A stretch of 64,000 bases of DNA from Nocardioides potassii (lineage in GTDB: Bacteria; Actinomycetota; Actinomycetes; Propionibacteriales; Nocardioidaceae): positions 1 to 64,000 of the forward strand of contig NZ_JAKJHZ010000003.1 in assembly GCF_021648885.1 (NCBI RefSeq), read 5' to 3'. The notes under the pieces were generated by a model. It ran no database searches and was not told the origin of the DNA. It worked only from the letters and a program-made list of their open reading frames with translations. Each line of letters starts with the position of its first letter. Within the stretch, counting starts at the first letter, position 1. This document shows positions 16,840 to 25,756 of this stretch, piece after piece. Both the position numbers and the translations under genes were made by a program.

Positions 16840-18047
16840 GGGAGGCAATGTCGAAGGTGCGAGTCGGTCGGCCTACATGGTGGGAGGTGCTACTCATCGT
16901 CGTTGCCGGCCTCGTCGCTGCGCGGCACCTCGTGAGCGACTGGCGACTCGCGGCCAGCGGGAACCTCGGGCCGGACGGCGACATCTCCGTCTACATAGGC
17001 GCGATCAACTTCCTGAACTCAGGTGGCGCGCTCTACGACTACCCGCTAGAAGGTGGCTACGGGTTCACCTACCCGCCGTTCGCGTCCATCGTGCTCCAGC
17101 CCCTGACCTGGGCCGACCCGCGCACGACCGGTCTCTCGTGGATGACTGCGTGCATCGCGATCGGGATCGTGGTGGTGGCGCTGGTCGTCGCGTCGCGCCC
17201 CTGGCCGACATCCGTCGTCGGCCGGTTCGTCGTCCTCGGACTGGCGGTCGGTCTGTTCTTCGGGTCCGTTGAGGTGCAGAGCGACCTGATCACCGGACAG
17301 GTCAACCTCGTCCTGGCGCTCCTCGTCGTCCTCGACGTCGGGCGCTTCGTCCCGGACCGGTTCCGTGGGGTCCTCGTCGGGCTCGCGGCGGCGATCAAGC
17401 TCACGCCGATGATCGTCTGGGGCTGGTTCTTCGTCACCCGCCAATGGCGAGCCCTGGCCATATCAGTAGGAACCTTCGTGGGGTGCGGCCTGCTCGCCTG
17501 GGTCGTCCTGCCCAGCGACTCCCGACGCTTCTGGACCGAGGCGGTCTTCGACACCGGTCGCGTCGGCGACGTCGAGCTCCGGTTCAACTCGTCGGTGATG
17601 GGCGTGCTGGCCCGCGCCGGCCTCGACGGAGCCACTCGCTCAGTGCTGTGGCTGCTTCTGGGTGGCGTGCTCGTCCTGGCGGCGTACTGGAACGCCCGCC
17701 GGGCGCGGAGGGCAGGCGACCACGTCGCCGCGGCGATCATCCTGGGGTGCGCTGCCGTGATCGCGACGCCGATCGCGTGGCCGCACCACCAGATCTGGCT
17801 GCCGCTCGCCGGCATCGTGCTGGCGACCCGCACGAGATGGCTGCCCCAGGTGCTCGGGCTCGTTGTCCTGGGGTTCGCTTACCTGCACATCGTTATCACA
17901 AGGTGGTCTGACGCCCACGGCACCGGTTGGTTCTTCGACAACATCGACTTTGCAATGTTCGCCGCGGTGTGCGTCTTGGGCCTCGCCCCCGGGCGACCGA
18001 CGTCGACGCCGACCTCCGACCGAACTCCGCTTATGGTCGATCAATGA
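16836..18047 (+). CDS. GT87-family membrane mannosyl/arabinosyltransferase-like protein
   Basis: This protein has 403 residues and about ten membrane helices. After helix 1, GDISVYIGAINFLNSG carries the conserved acidic residue, and YGFTYPPFASI is the YPP motif of GT87 alpha-1,2-mannosyltransferases (PimE/RptA type). AAIKLTPMIVWGWFF and IATPIAWPHHQIWLPL are typical later motifs. It is expected to use a polyprenyl-phosphate sugar donor at the outer membrane face. GTG at 16,836 overlaps the previous stop by four bases; an in-frame ATG at 16,848 is an alternative. The next gene's ATG overlaps its own stop, so the three genes from 15,886 form one operon. Confidence 0.83.
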   Translation: MREAMSKVRVGRPTWWEVLLIVVAGLVAARHLVSDWRLAASGNLGPDGDISVYIGAINFLNSGGALYDYPLEGGYGFTYPPFASIVLQPLTWADPRTTGLSWMTACIAIGIVVVALVVASRPWPTSVVGRFVVLGLAVGLFFGSVEVQSDLITGQVNLVLALLVVLDVGRFVPDRFRGVLVGLAAAIKLTPMIVWGWFFVTRQWRALAISVGTFVGCGLLAWVVLPSDSRRFWTEAVFDTGRVGDVELRFNSSVMGVLARAGLDGATRSVLWLLLGGVLVLAAYWNARRARRAGDHVAAAIILGCAAVIATPIAWPHHQIWLPLAGIVLATRTRWLPQVLGLVVLGFAYLHIVITRWSDAHGTGWFFDNIDFAMFAAVCVLGLAPGRPTSTPTSDRTPLMVDQ

Positions 18048-18997
18048 CACTTGGGCACAACGCGGTCCGCCAGGCGGCCCGCAATGCATTAAAAGGGACC
18101 CCTCTGTGGCCGGCCTATCAACGTGCCAAACACCGAAGGTCACTTCAGCGCGCATTGCTTTCTTCGCACAATCGACAAGCGCACCGGCAGAAGGTCCGTC
18201 AGATGCAAGACCGGCAGAGGTCGCTGGCGAGCGGTGCTGAGGACCCTTACGAGACTTCGAGGCAAGCACTCGCGAAGTTCTTCTCTATGTTCGAGGTGAT
18301 CGATCCGGGAGTGCCCCTTATCCGCGTCGGACCATCCGGCGACGGGGGCTATCTGCTGCCGGACGACCTCGACGGGATCAACACGTGCTTTTCCCCTGGG
18401 GTGGCCGACGAGATCGGGTTTGACCTGGCGTTGGCCAACAGAGGGATCGACGTGCACATGATCGACGCGTCGGTAAATGGTCTGCCCCAGACGCACCCGA
18501 GGATTGACTTCGAGCCGCTCTTTCTCGGCGCCCGGACGAAACCCGGATGGACGACGCTGCAGGATTGGGTCGGCCGTCGAGGGATGACGGGCGGCGACGC
18601 GCTTCTTGAGATGGACATCGAGGGCTCCGAATGGGCCGCCTTGTCTGCAGCACCTGAGAGCGTCCTCGATCGCTTTCGCATCATCGTGGTTGAGATGCAC
18701 GACCTCCATCACCTCGCCCGCCACTCGGGGTTCCTGGTGATCGGAGGAGTGTTTGAGAAACTGCTGTCACGGTTCGACCTGGTTCACGTCCATCCGAACA
18801 ATCACGAGTACCCGGTGCCGTTCAACGGTTTTGAACTGCATCCAGTGGTCGAAGCCACGTTTCTGCGCAAGGACCGCGTACTAAGTCGAACCCGACGGAC
18901 CAGCCTTACGCACCCGCTGGACAGCGCAAACTCAGAGGATCTCGTCGACTTTCCTCTAGACCCAGCGTGGGGTTGGCCCGTCAGGGACGGCGATTGA
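18044..18997 (+). CDS. FkbM-family SAM-dependent methyltransferase
   Basis: This 317-residue protein has a basic coiled N-terminus of about 90 residues and then a Methyltransf_21 domain: VGPSGDGGYLLPDDL, FSPGVADEIGFDLALA (divergent SAM loop), LLEMDIEGSEWAAL (the D-IEGaE motif diagnostic of FkbM) and IIVVEMHDLH. FkbM proteins O-methylate sugar hydroxyls. ATG at 18,044 overlaps the stop of the GT87 gene, making it the third gene of the operon. G+C looks lower than in the genes after 20.3 kb. The last 17 bases overlap the oppositely oriented GT4 gene. Confidence 0.8.
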   Translation: MTLGHNAVRQAARNALKGTPLWPAYQRAKHRRSLQRALLSSHNRQAHRQKVRQMQDRQRSLASGAEDPYETSRQALAKFFSMFEVIDPGVPLIRVGPSGDGGYLLPDDLDGINTCFSPGVADEIGFDLALANRGIDVHMIDASVNGLPQTHPRIDFEPLFLGARTKPGWTTLQDWVGRRGMTGGDALLEMDIEGSEWAALSAAPESVLDRFRIIVVEMHDLHHLARHSGFLVIGGVFEKLLSRFDLVHVHPNNHEYPVPFNGFELHPVVEATFLRKDRVLSRTRRTSLTHPLDSANSEDLVDFPLDPAWGWPVRDGD

Positions 18998-20291
18998 CGA
19001 CGCGCTTGACTCTGACCGCAACGACGTGTCGAAGGTCGCCTACCCCGTACTTCGGCTTCGGTCGGTAAGCGCACCACCACAAACGCAGCCGTCGGCTTGT
19101 GTGGCTGCGCCACACGTCTGGCCGCGCGAGGGCGCGGTCGAGCTCTCGTAGGAGGTCGCCCGAACCCACCCGCTCCCGTCGAATCTCCATATCTCGAAGC
19201 GCACGCGTGGTCAGGGTCCGTCGAAGTTTTTGGTTGTCCGCGAGACGCCTCATGGCCGCTACCGCTGATGAGATCTTGGGCTCAGCCCATACCGCGGCCC
19301 CTACCATCTCGCTGTACCCGGGGTACTTCGTCTCTACGCTGACCAATTCGCACTCGACCAGTACCGAGTTTTCGGGCGTCATGTAATCCAGGTTTCCGGA
19401 ATACGCCGTAGCCATGACGGGGGTTCCGACGCTCATTGCCTCCATCATCAAGAGGCCTAGTCCCTCGCTCCGATGCAGGGATGACACAACGTCAGCCGAG
19501 GCGTACAGACTGAGCACCTCGAGGTAGGTCAGTTCCTCCTCAATGATTCTCACGCGCGGATCATTCTTGGCGAGCGCGACCGCGCGAAGTGCCTCCCCAC
19601 CCAGGGACTTGTCAGCGGCGAGGTGGCCGATCTTCAACACCAATGCGACGTCGCTGCGATCCGGGAAGGCAGCTTGGAATGCGGCAACAAGACCGACGGG
19701 GTTCTTTCGGGTCGAGTCGCTAAGGGTGTCGAAACCGAACGCGAAAACGATGTCGGTCTCACTCATGTTCCATCGCATGCGGTCCGACGTGACACCAGGT
19801 GGCACGAGGATGCTCTGGCGAAAGGGAACCGTGATGCTTCCAGGAACTCCGGCTTGGACGGCGTCAGAGACGAACTTGGTGGGACTCAGCACGAGATCGA
19901 CGGCGGCCAAGAACGGGCGGAACTCCGATCTCAACTTCTGGTGTTCGACGAAGACGACAACGGCAGTCAGGCGGTCTCGTCGAACGAGACGTGGGTTGCT
20001 CCGCAAGAACTCTTCAGAGTCGAGCGGGTTGAAGCAGAAAATGGTGACGGGGTGGGGCTGCGTGCTCGCTTCGTCACATCCCGTCACGCACTCAGTCTCA
20101 TCGTGACCAGTGCCGCCCGACTCCGGCACCACGTCCGTGACAGCAACCGGGATTCCACGCTGACGGAGTGTGGCAATCAAGTTGCGGGCGATCACCCCTT
20201 GGCTCTGGTTGCTGGTGACGTAGCCGAACACGTTGACGCCAAATGAGGAACGGACCTCGTCGCGCAAGGCTGCACGCCGACCGCGTATCAC
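18981..20291 (-). CDS. GT4 glycosyltransferase
   Basis: This 436-residue GT-B enzyme opens with VNVFGYVTSNQSQGVIARNL. The second domain has VFAFGFDTLSDSTRKNPVGL, then the donor site SSLHRSEGLGLLMMEAMSVG, the E-x7-E motif of family 4. The N-terminal domain recalls transferases of the capsule/O-antigen type (WavL/WsaF-like). GTG at 20,291 overlaps the WbqC gene stop (GTGA). A much longer open frame upstream is only a shadow of the WbqC and PIG-L genes. Its base composition is visibly less GC-biased than the two genes it is coupled to. Confidence 0.82.
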   Translation of the reverse strand: MIRGRRAALRDEVRSSFGVNVFGYVTSNQSQGVIARNLIATLRQRGIPVAVTDVVPESGGTGHDETECVTGCDEASTQPHPVTIFCFNPLDSEEFLRSNPRLVRRDRLTAVVVFVEHQKLRSEFRPFLAAVDLVLSPTKFVSDAVQAGVPGSITVPFRQSILVPPGVTSDRMRWNMSETDIVFAFGFDTLSDSTRKNPVGLVAAFQAAFPDRSDVALVLKIGHLAADKSLGGEALRAVALAKNDPRVRIIEEELTYLEVLSLYASADVVSSLHRSEGLGLLMMEAMSVGTPVMATAYSGNLDYMTPENSVLVECELVSVETKYPGYSEMVGAAVWAEPKISSAVAAMRRLADNQKLRRTLTTRALRDMEIRRERVGSGDLLRELDRALARPDVWRSHTSRRLRLWWCAYRPKPKYGVGDLRHVVAVRVKRVVNRRP

Positions 20292-20935
20292 TGCGCTACC
20301 GCCGCCTTCGTCACGATCTCCATCGGGTCGTCGTAGTCCATCAGCACGGTGACGATCGAGTCCCCGGTCGTCTTGTGGTGGTCGGAGAACTCCAGCCCGA
20401 TACCGAGCTCGTCGAACTTGGCCCGCTCCGCGTCCCCGAGGTAGTCCTTGGCGCCCGTGCCGGACAGGTACGACGTCGCGCCGACCATCTGGAGCTGCTC
20501 GAGCACCCGGTCCGCTGCCTTGGCCTGCGGAGGGTCGGTCACCACCACCTCGGTCGGGATCCCGAGGTAGTCGCGCATCGCCAAGATCAGCTGGTGGTTG
20601 ATCTCGGCGAGGTTGTGCGAGTCCACCGCGTGGATCATCCCGAGCACGTCGGCGCTGCGGTCCTTCCAGTGCCGCGCACTGCGGTAGCGCCCGGTGATGG
20701 ACGCCTCGAGATGGTCCTGCCACCCCGGCTTCACCATCGTCTCGTTGATGGGGATCAGGTGGGGCTTCGTCTCGAGCGGAAGGGTCACCCAGGTCTCGCG
20801 CATCATCACGCGACGCTGCACCCAGTGCTTCTGGAGCTGGTCGTGCACGGCGAGGACGAAGAGGTCGCAATTCACCATCTTGAACCAGAACCCGGGCCAC
20901 GGAAGCAGGTCGGGCTGGTGGATCGCGACCTTCAC
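20288..20935 (-). CDS. WbqC-like family protein
   Basis: This 215-residue protein starts VKVAIHQPDLLPWPGFWFKM, the N-terminal signature of the WbqC family, followed by DLFVLAVHDQLQKHWVQRRV and, late, YLSGTGAKDYL. WbqC-like proteins occur in O-antigen and nonulosonate loci; their biochemical role is not firmly established. GTG at 20,935 overlaps the stop of the upstream PIG-L deacetylase, and its own stop overlaps the GT4 start, so three genes are tightly coupled. This suggests that WbqC acts on the product of the deacetylase, for example in amino-sugar modification (inference). Confidence 0.85.
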   Translation of the reverse strand: MKVAIHQPDLLPWPGFWFKMVNCDLFVLAVHDQLQKHWVQRRVMMRETWVTLPLETKPHLIPINETMVKPGWQDHLEASITGRYRSARHWKDRSADVLGMIHAVDSHNLAEINHQLILAMRDYLGIPTEVVVTDPPQAKAADRVLEQLQMVGATSYLSGTGAKDYLGDAERAKFDELGIGLEFSDHHKTTGDSIVTVLMDYDDPMEIVTKAAVAQ

Positions 20936-21552
20936 CGGCGGACCGTCCGGACGAGCGCGTACTGCTCGGCGTAGGGCACCAACCGCACCTGTCCCAAGGC
21001 GCCCGCGATCTGGCGAACGCTGTTGATCGGATGCACCTCCGTCGGGATCTCCGACTGGTAGGCCTGGCACGCCGCCTCCTTGGCCGTGATCTGCTCCTCG
21101 GTGAGGGCCTCGAAGACGTTCCACCGGAGGTCGGTCGGGTAGAGGTTCACGTCGTAGACAGCGATGTCGTAGACGAAGACGCTCGGCGGAAACCAGTGGT
21201 CCAGTGACATCGACACCCGGCACGAGCGCATTCCGGCCTCGTAGACGGCGATGTGGTCCTGGTGGAGTGAGGGGTAGGGGAGGTAGAGCTCATCGGGCTG
21301 CAGCTCGGCCATGATCGCGTCGATGGCCCCGACCATCTCGGTCATGTGCTGGGGCGTCTGCCCGTCGGGGAAGTCGAGGCGGCGAGAGTCCGCCACGCCG
21401 AGGATCTCCAGAGCCGTGAGGTGCTCCTGGGTGCGGACCTCCCCGCTGTCGGTCATCACCACCACGATGCACTCGTCGGGGTGCTTGGACATCAGGCCGC
21501 CGCACCCCATGGCCTCGTCGTCCATGTGGGGGGCCAGGATCAGCCGCTTCAT
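20932..21552 (-). CDS. PIG-L/LmbE-family N-deacetylase
   Basis: This 206-residue protein has LAPHMDDEAMGCGG at residues 6-19, the zinc-binding HxDDE motif of PIG-L/LmbE deacetylases (with M in the variable position), and YLPYPSLHQDHIAVYEA, carrying the second His pair. Such enzymes remove an acetyl group from N-acetylated sugars or conjugates. ATG at 21,552 has GAGGAG seven bases upstream and is the first gene of the PIG-L, WbqC, GT4 operon. A GTG-started GT4 gene is divergent 63 bases away. The genome context points to a glycan precursor rather than mycothiol as substrate. Confidence 0.88.
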   Translation of the reverse strand: MKRLILAPHMDDEAMGCGGLMSKHPDECIVVVMTDSGEVRTQEHLTALEILGVADSRRLDFPDGQTPQHMTEMVGAIDAIMAELQPDELYLPYPSLHQDHIAVYEAGMRSCRVSMSLDHWFPPSVFVYDIAVYDVNLYPTDLRWNVFEALTEEQITAKEAACQAYQSEIPTEVHPINSVRQIAGALGQVRLVPYAEQYALVRTVRR

Positions 21553-21615
21553 CGCGCTCCTCGGAGGGTCACGGGACGTGAGTCTAGGTGCCCGAAGGTC
21601 TGCGAGGATGCGGAT

Positions 21616-22827
21616 GTGAGCCGACCGCGCGTGGTGCTGATCAGCATGTACGTCGGCCATCAGGGCGTGCCGCACGCCGGCGGTCGCTACCTCCTCGAGC
21701 TCCAGAGGCTCCTCGACGCCGAGACCGACCTCACCATGCTCACGGTCGGCAACCGGCTCAACCACGAAGCAGCGACCAGGGCCGGCGTGCCGCGTCGCCT
21801 GCTCCTCCTGGGACACGAGCCGGGTCGGAGTCCCGTCGCGAAGCTCCTGAACCGCGCGGCGCTGTGGCTGGACACCTCCTGGCGGCACCGCCGCGACCCG
21901 GGGATGCCGTCGGCAGCCTTCATCCTCGGCCTGCTTCGCTCGAAGGAGGCCCGCGCTGCCGTCCGGGAGGCCGACGTCATCGACCTCCAGTACTCCGAGT
22001 CCATCCGCCTCGTCCGCCTGTTGCGCCGGATCAACCCGCGGGCTCGGATCACCGGCACGTTCCACGACGTGATGAGCCAGTCGTTCGCGCGGGAGCCTCG
22101 GGAGAACCCCGAGGAGAAGCGCCACTTGCAGGCAGTGGCGGAGCGTTCACGAGGGCAGGAGCGGGCGATGGTCGCCCGGCTCGACGAGGTGCTGGTGTTC
22201 TCGCGCAAGGACGCTGAGCTCCTGGGCAGCCCGCCGCACACGATCGTCCACCCGCCGCTCTCCACGGGGAACGAGCCGCGACACCGCCCGGCCTCGGCCC
22301 CGATCGTCGTCGTGGTGTCCTACCTGGCGCGCGACGAGAACGACAAGGCCGCGCGTTGGACGATCGACCACGTCTGGCCGCTGGTGCGCGCGAACCAGCC
22401 TGACGCGGAGCTCCGCCTCGTCGGGGGCGGCGCCAGCGACGACCTGCGAGCCCGTGTCGCGACACTCGGGCCGGACAGCGGCGTCGTACTGGCCGGCTTC
22501 GTCGACGACCTCGATGCGGAGTACGACGCTGCCGCGGTCGCGCTCGTGCCTGTGCTCCAGGGGGCGGGCGTCAAGTTCAAGACCGTCGAGGCCATGTGCC
22601 ACGGGGTGCCGGTCGTGACGACCACTGTCGGAGCGGAAGGCATCGACGGTGACGACCTCTTCGCGGGCCTGACCGACGACCCCGCGCAGCTGGCGGAGTC
22701 GCTGTGCGCGGTGCTGGCGGACACCGAGGCCGCACAGCCTCGCGCCGACCGCGTGCAGGACTGGGCTCAGGACGCCTACGGCGTACGACGGTTCGAAGCA
22801 ACGGTGCGCACGACCTGGACCTCGTAG
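21616..22827 (+). CDS. GT4 glycosyltransferase
   Basis: This 403-residue GT-B enzyme starts SRPRVVLISMYVG and has HAGGRYLLEL as its N-terminal glycine motif. The second domain has VVVVSYLARDENDKAARW, ELRLVGGGASDDL, VVLAGFVDDLDAEYDAA and, at the donor site, VKFKTVEAMCHGVPVV. The start is GTG at 21,616, with GAGGAT ending exactly six bases upstream. Earlier in-frame codons belong to the antisense of the PIG-L gene. It converges on the next GT gene with a single-base gap. Acceptor and donor are unknown. Confidence 0.85.
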   Translation: MSRPRVVLISMYVGHQGVPHAGGRYLLELQRLLDAETDLTMLTVGNRLNHEAATRAGVPRRLLLLGHEPGRSPVAKLLNRAALWLDTSWRHRRDPGMPSAAFILGLLRSKEARAAVREADVIDLQYSESIRLVRLLRRINPRARITGTFHDVMSQSFAREPRENPEEKRHLQAVAERSRGQERAMVARLDEVLVFSRKDAELLGSPPHTIVHPPLSTGNEPRHRPASAPIVVVVSYLARDENDKAARWTIDHVWPLVRANQPDAELRLVGGGASDDLRARVATLGPDSGVVLAGFVDDLDAEYDAAAVALVPVLQGAGVKFKTVEAMCHGVPVVTTTVGAEGIDGDDLFAGLTDDPAQLAESLCAVLADTEAAQPRADRVQDWAQDAYGVRRFEATVRTTWTS

Positions 22828-22828
22828 G

Positions 22829-23896
22829 TCACACCAGTCCGCGCTCCGCCATGACGCCGGCCAGCTCGGTCCACATGTGCCGCGCGTTGAACCTCGCCTC
22901 CACGCTCCGCCGGGCCGCAGCTCCGAGACGCTCGCGCTGCTCCACGTCCTCACGTAGCTCCGTGAGCACCGTGCGCCAGTCGTCGGCGTCACCCTCGTCC
23001 ACGAGCCGCGCGTCGACCGCATCGGTGAAGTAGTCCCGCATCGCGCGAGTCCCGGTCACGGCGACGCACGCACCGGACGACGCGGACTCGAGCGCCACGC
23101 TGGAGCCGGTCGGGTAGGCGAGGTCGCGCGTCGGCACCGCGACGACCTGGGCGCTCTGGAGCATAGATCGATACACCGGGAGCGGTACGACACCGTGGAC
23201 GCGAACGTTGTGAGGGACATCCAGGTCCGCGAGGTTCTCGGGCTTGCACACGACGTCGAGCGTCAGGTCCGTGCCCTTCACCGCCTCGAAGAGGGTGCGG
23301 TAGTCACGCCCCCGGTCCTGGCCCACGGCGAGCAGCTCGATGTCGCGCTGGCCGTCGCCGGGCACGTAGTAGTCGTGACTCACGCCGTAGGTCACCGGGA
23401 ACAGACGGTCCTCCGTGATGCCCAGGTCGGTGAAGATCTCGGTCTCGTGCCGCGACAGGTGGGTGATGAGGTCGGCCCCCGCGAACCTCTCGACCAGTCG
23501 TCGGCGCTCATCGGCACCGGCCGCGCGGAGGTCGTCGGCCAGCCAGCAGGACCAGACGACCAAGGGTGTCGATCCCCACGGCGGCACCCTGCGATGGCGC
23601 AGAACCGATGCGGCGGCGCCCTGTCGTTCGAGGAGCGCGATGATCACGTCGCTGTGGCGAGCCGCGCCCGCGCCACGCAGGGTCTGCTCGATCGGATAGC
23701 CGCTCCGGTGCTCGACGAGGTCCCGCCAGCGGCTCCAGCGCGGGTCGACCGCTCGTCGAGACCCAGCGAGCTGCCATCCCAGCTCGTCGCTCAGCGCGTT
23801 GACGCCGTACGGCAGGGGCGCAGGCACCTCGCCAGCCCGATGACGATCGGCCCACACGTCGAGGGCATGCTCGGACAGCACGAGGGCGCGGGTCAC
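22829..23896 (-). CDS. GT4-like glycosyltransferase
   Basis: This 355-residue GT-B protein has a weakly conserved N-terminal half (VLRHRRVPPWG, LVVWSCWLADDL) and a C-terminal Rossmann domain: IELLAVGQDRGRDYRTLFEA, VRVHGVVPLPVYRSMLQSA and PTGSSVALESASSGACVAV, in which the second Glu of the family motif is kept. GTG at 23,896 overlaps the stop of the double GT2 gene (GTGA), indicating a two-gene operon reading from 25,734 down to 22,829. No membrane segment is evident. Confidence 0.78.
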   Translation of the reverse strand: MTRALVLSEHALDVWADRHRAGEVPAPLPYGVNALSDELGWQLAGSRRAVDPRWSRWRDLVEHRSGYPIEQTLRGAGAARHSDVIIALLERQGAAASVLRHRRVPPWGSTPLVVWSCWLADDLRAAGADERRRLVERFAGADLITHLSRHETEIFTDLGITEDRLFPVTYGVSHDYYVPGDGQRDIELLAVGQDRGRDYRTLFEAVKGTDLTLDVVCKPENLADLDVPHNVRVHGVVPLPVYRSMLQSAQVVAVPTRDLAYPTGSSVALESASSGACVAVTGTRAMRDYFTDAVDARLVDEGDADDWRTVLTELREDVEQRERLGAAARRSVEARFNARHMWTELAGVMAERGLV

Positions 23897-25734
23897 TTCT
23901 CCCCCTTGACCAGCGACAGCTCGTGCCGGGCGATCGCGCGGGCGTCCACCTCACGCCCCGCGGCCCGACGTGCGGAGTTGGCGACGAAGTTGAGCGCGGT
24001 GGCTGCCACCAGCCCGGCCTGCAACCGGCGCCGCGAGCCCCACTTCTCGGCGTACAGCAGCTGGCCCTCGACCAGCCACCGGCGACGGGACTCCGAGGGC
24101 GAGGAACCGCCGCCCGCGTGCACCACCGTCGGGGATCGGAGGGCGACCACGGACAGGCCTCGATCACGCAGGCGTCGCTGGAGGTCGACCTCCTCGGAGT
24201 TCATGAAGAAGCGCTCGTCGAAGCCACCCACCTCGCGGAAGTCGCGCAGCGGGATCCACATCGCCGCGCCGACCACCCAGTCGACCTCGCCCTCGGAACG
24301 ATGGGCGCGGACGTCGTGGCCGACCGCGCGGTGCCACGCCGAGGTGTCACGGAAGCGGGCCAGGGGAGTGAGCCACGCGGCGACCTGGTGCCGGACCCGC
24401 GGAAAGTCACGACCCACCCAGGCCTCGCGACCGTTCTCGTCGACCATCCGCGGTGCGAGGACGGCGTGCGGGTGGACGCGGGCGGCGGCGACCATCTCCG
24501 CCGCGAAGGTGGGCTCCACGGTCAGGTCGCTGTTGAGGACCAGCAGCGCCTCACCGGTCGCGGCAGCGGCACCCGAGTTCACGTTTGCACCGAAACCACC
24601 GTTGACCGCCCGCCGCACCACCTCGACGCCGGCGCGATCGGGGAACGGCTCGGGGGACGCGTCGTCGGCGACGATGACCTGGACCGGATGCGTCTGGGCG
24701 GCCAGCTGGTCGAGGAGGGCGAGGGTCGGAGCAGGGTCACCGTGGTGGGGTACGACGACGCTGACGGACGTGACGTCGGTGGTCGTGTCCCTGACCCATT
24801 GCGCGTCCCCCACGCGTCGCCCGGCGACAGCGGCCGCCTCGACCGCGAGGGCGACGGCCTTCCCGCGGACCCTCCGCGGCAGTCGCGGGAGTGCGGCGTC
24901 GACGCGGGCTCCGAGGGCGTGGGCCGACGTCCGCGAGTCGATCCGGGCGGCTGCCGTCCCGACCACGCGCTCCCACGCGGAGGAGGGCCTGGCCGCCGCG
25001 GAGTGACGCCCGGGATGCCGCTCGTCGAAGTCGCGGGTCGAGGCTCCCGAGGTGAACGCCCGCGCGGCCCGGGTCGCCGTGTCCGGAGCGGGGCCTCGGT
25101 GCTCGACCTCCAGGTCGGGGTCGATGACGATCTCCACGCCGGCCTTCGCCAGGCGCAGCCCCAGCTCGGAGTCCTCGCGGTAGCCCATGGTCGTGTCGAA
25201 CCCGCCGACCGCGTCGTAGGCCGCCTTCGACACCGAGTTGCAGGCGGCCCAGTGCCGCCACCGCTCATCGCTCGGGCGCGCGTAGGCCTCGGCGAGCAGC
25301 CGCTCGTTGGCGGGCCGTCCGTAGGCGGCGGCGTAGGGCGTGTCGGGGAAGACGTCACGGGTCAGCGAGATGACGCCCAGCGGGGCGGCGTCGCTGGTGC
25401 GGTCTCGGTGGCGGGCGAGGTGTCCGGCGACGAGTCCGGGCGGTGGCGTGAGGTCGTCGTCGCAGCGGAGGACGTACTCGCCGCGGGCTTCGGCGTACCC
25501 CTGCGCCAGCGCCGCCGCGACCCCGTCCCCTCCAGCACGCTCGATGACGCGCAGCGGCACCCGGTCGACGTACGACTCGAGCAGGGAACGGCTGTCGTCG
25601 ACCTCACCGTCGATGACCACGACCACCTCCCACGGCGCGTCGATGACCTGAGCCGCGAGCGCATCGAGGAGCACCGGCAGTCGGCTCGCGCCGCCCCGGG
25701 TGGGAACCACGACGGAGACGGCGAGGTCGGTCAC
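23893..25734 (-). CDS. Tandem double GT2 glycosyltransferase
   Basis: This 613-residue fusion contains two family 2 GT-A domains. Domain 1 (about 1-240) has SVVVPTRGGASRL, VVVIDGEVDD, LRCDDDLTPP and GYREDSELGLRL. Domain 2 (about 320-600) has SVVVPHHGDPAPT, VIVADDASPEP, LVLNSDLTVEP and GAAMWIPLRD followed by GGFDERFFMNSEEVDL. Domain 2 and its C-terminal tail are closely similar to the single-domain GT2 at 5304. Two active sites on one chain suggest processive or alternating addition of two sugars (inference). GTG at 25,734 follows TAGGAT and six bases, so translation is probably leaderless. Confidence 0.87.
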   Translation of the reverse strand: MTDLAVSVVVPTRGGASRLPVLLDALAAQVIDAPWEVVVVIDGEVDDSRSLLESYVDRVPLRVIERAGGDGVAAALAQGYAEARGEYVLRCDDDLTPPPGLVAGHLARHRDRTSDAAPLGVISLTRDVFPDTPYAAAYGRPANERLLAEAYARPSDERWRHWAACNSVSKAAYDAVGGFDTTMGYREDSELGLRLAKAGVEIVIDPDLEVEHRGPAPDTATRAARAFTSGASTRDFDERHPGRHSAAARPSSAWERVVGTAAARIDSRTSAHALGARVDAALPRLPRRVRGKAVALAVEAAAVAGRRVGDAQWVRDTTTDVTSVSVVVPHHGDPAPTLALLDQLAAQTHPVQVIVADDASPEPFPDRAGVEVVRRAVNGGFGANVNSGAAAATGEALLVLNSDLTVEPTFAAEMVAAARVHPHAVLAPRMVDENGREAWVGRDFPRVRHQVAAWLTPLARFRDTSAWHRAVGHDVRAHRSEGEVDWVVGAAMWIPLRDFREVGGFDERFFMNSEEVDLQRRLRDRGLSVVALRSPTVVHAGGGSSPSESRRRWLVEGQLLYAEKWGSRRRLQAGLVAATALNFVANSARRAAGREVDARAIARHELSLVKGEK

Positions 25735-25740
25735 GCGACG

Positions 25741-25746
25741 ATCCTA
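25741..25746 (-). promoter_or_regulatory. -10 box TAGGAT for a leaderless start
   Basis: On the minus strand TAGGAT is followed by six bases and the GTG at 25,734. It is identical to the box before the paralogous GT2 gene at 5304. Confidence 0.6.
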
Positions 25747-25756
25747 GGAGGCGGGG

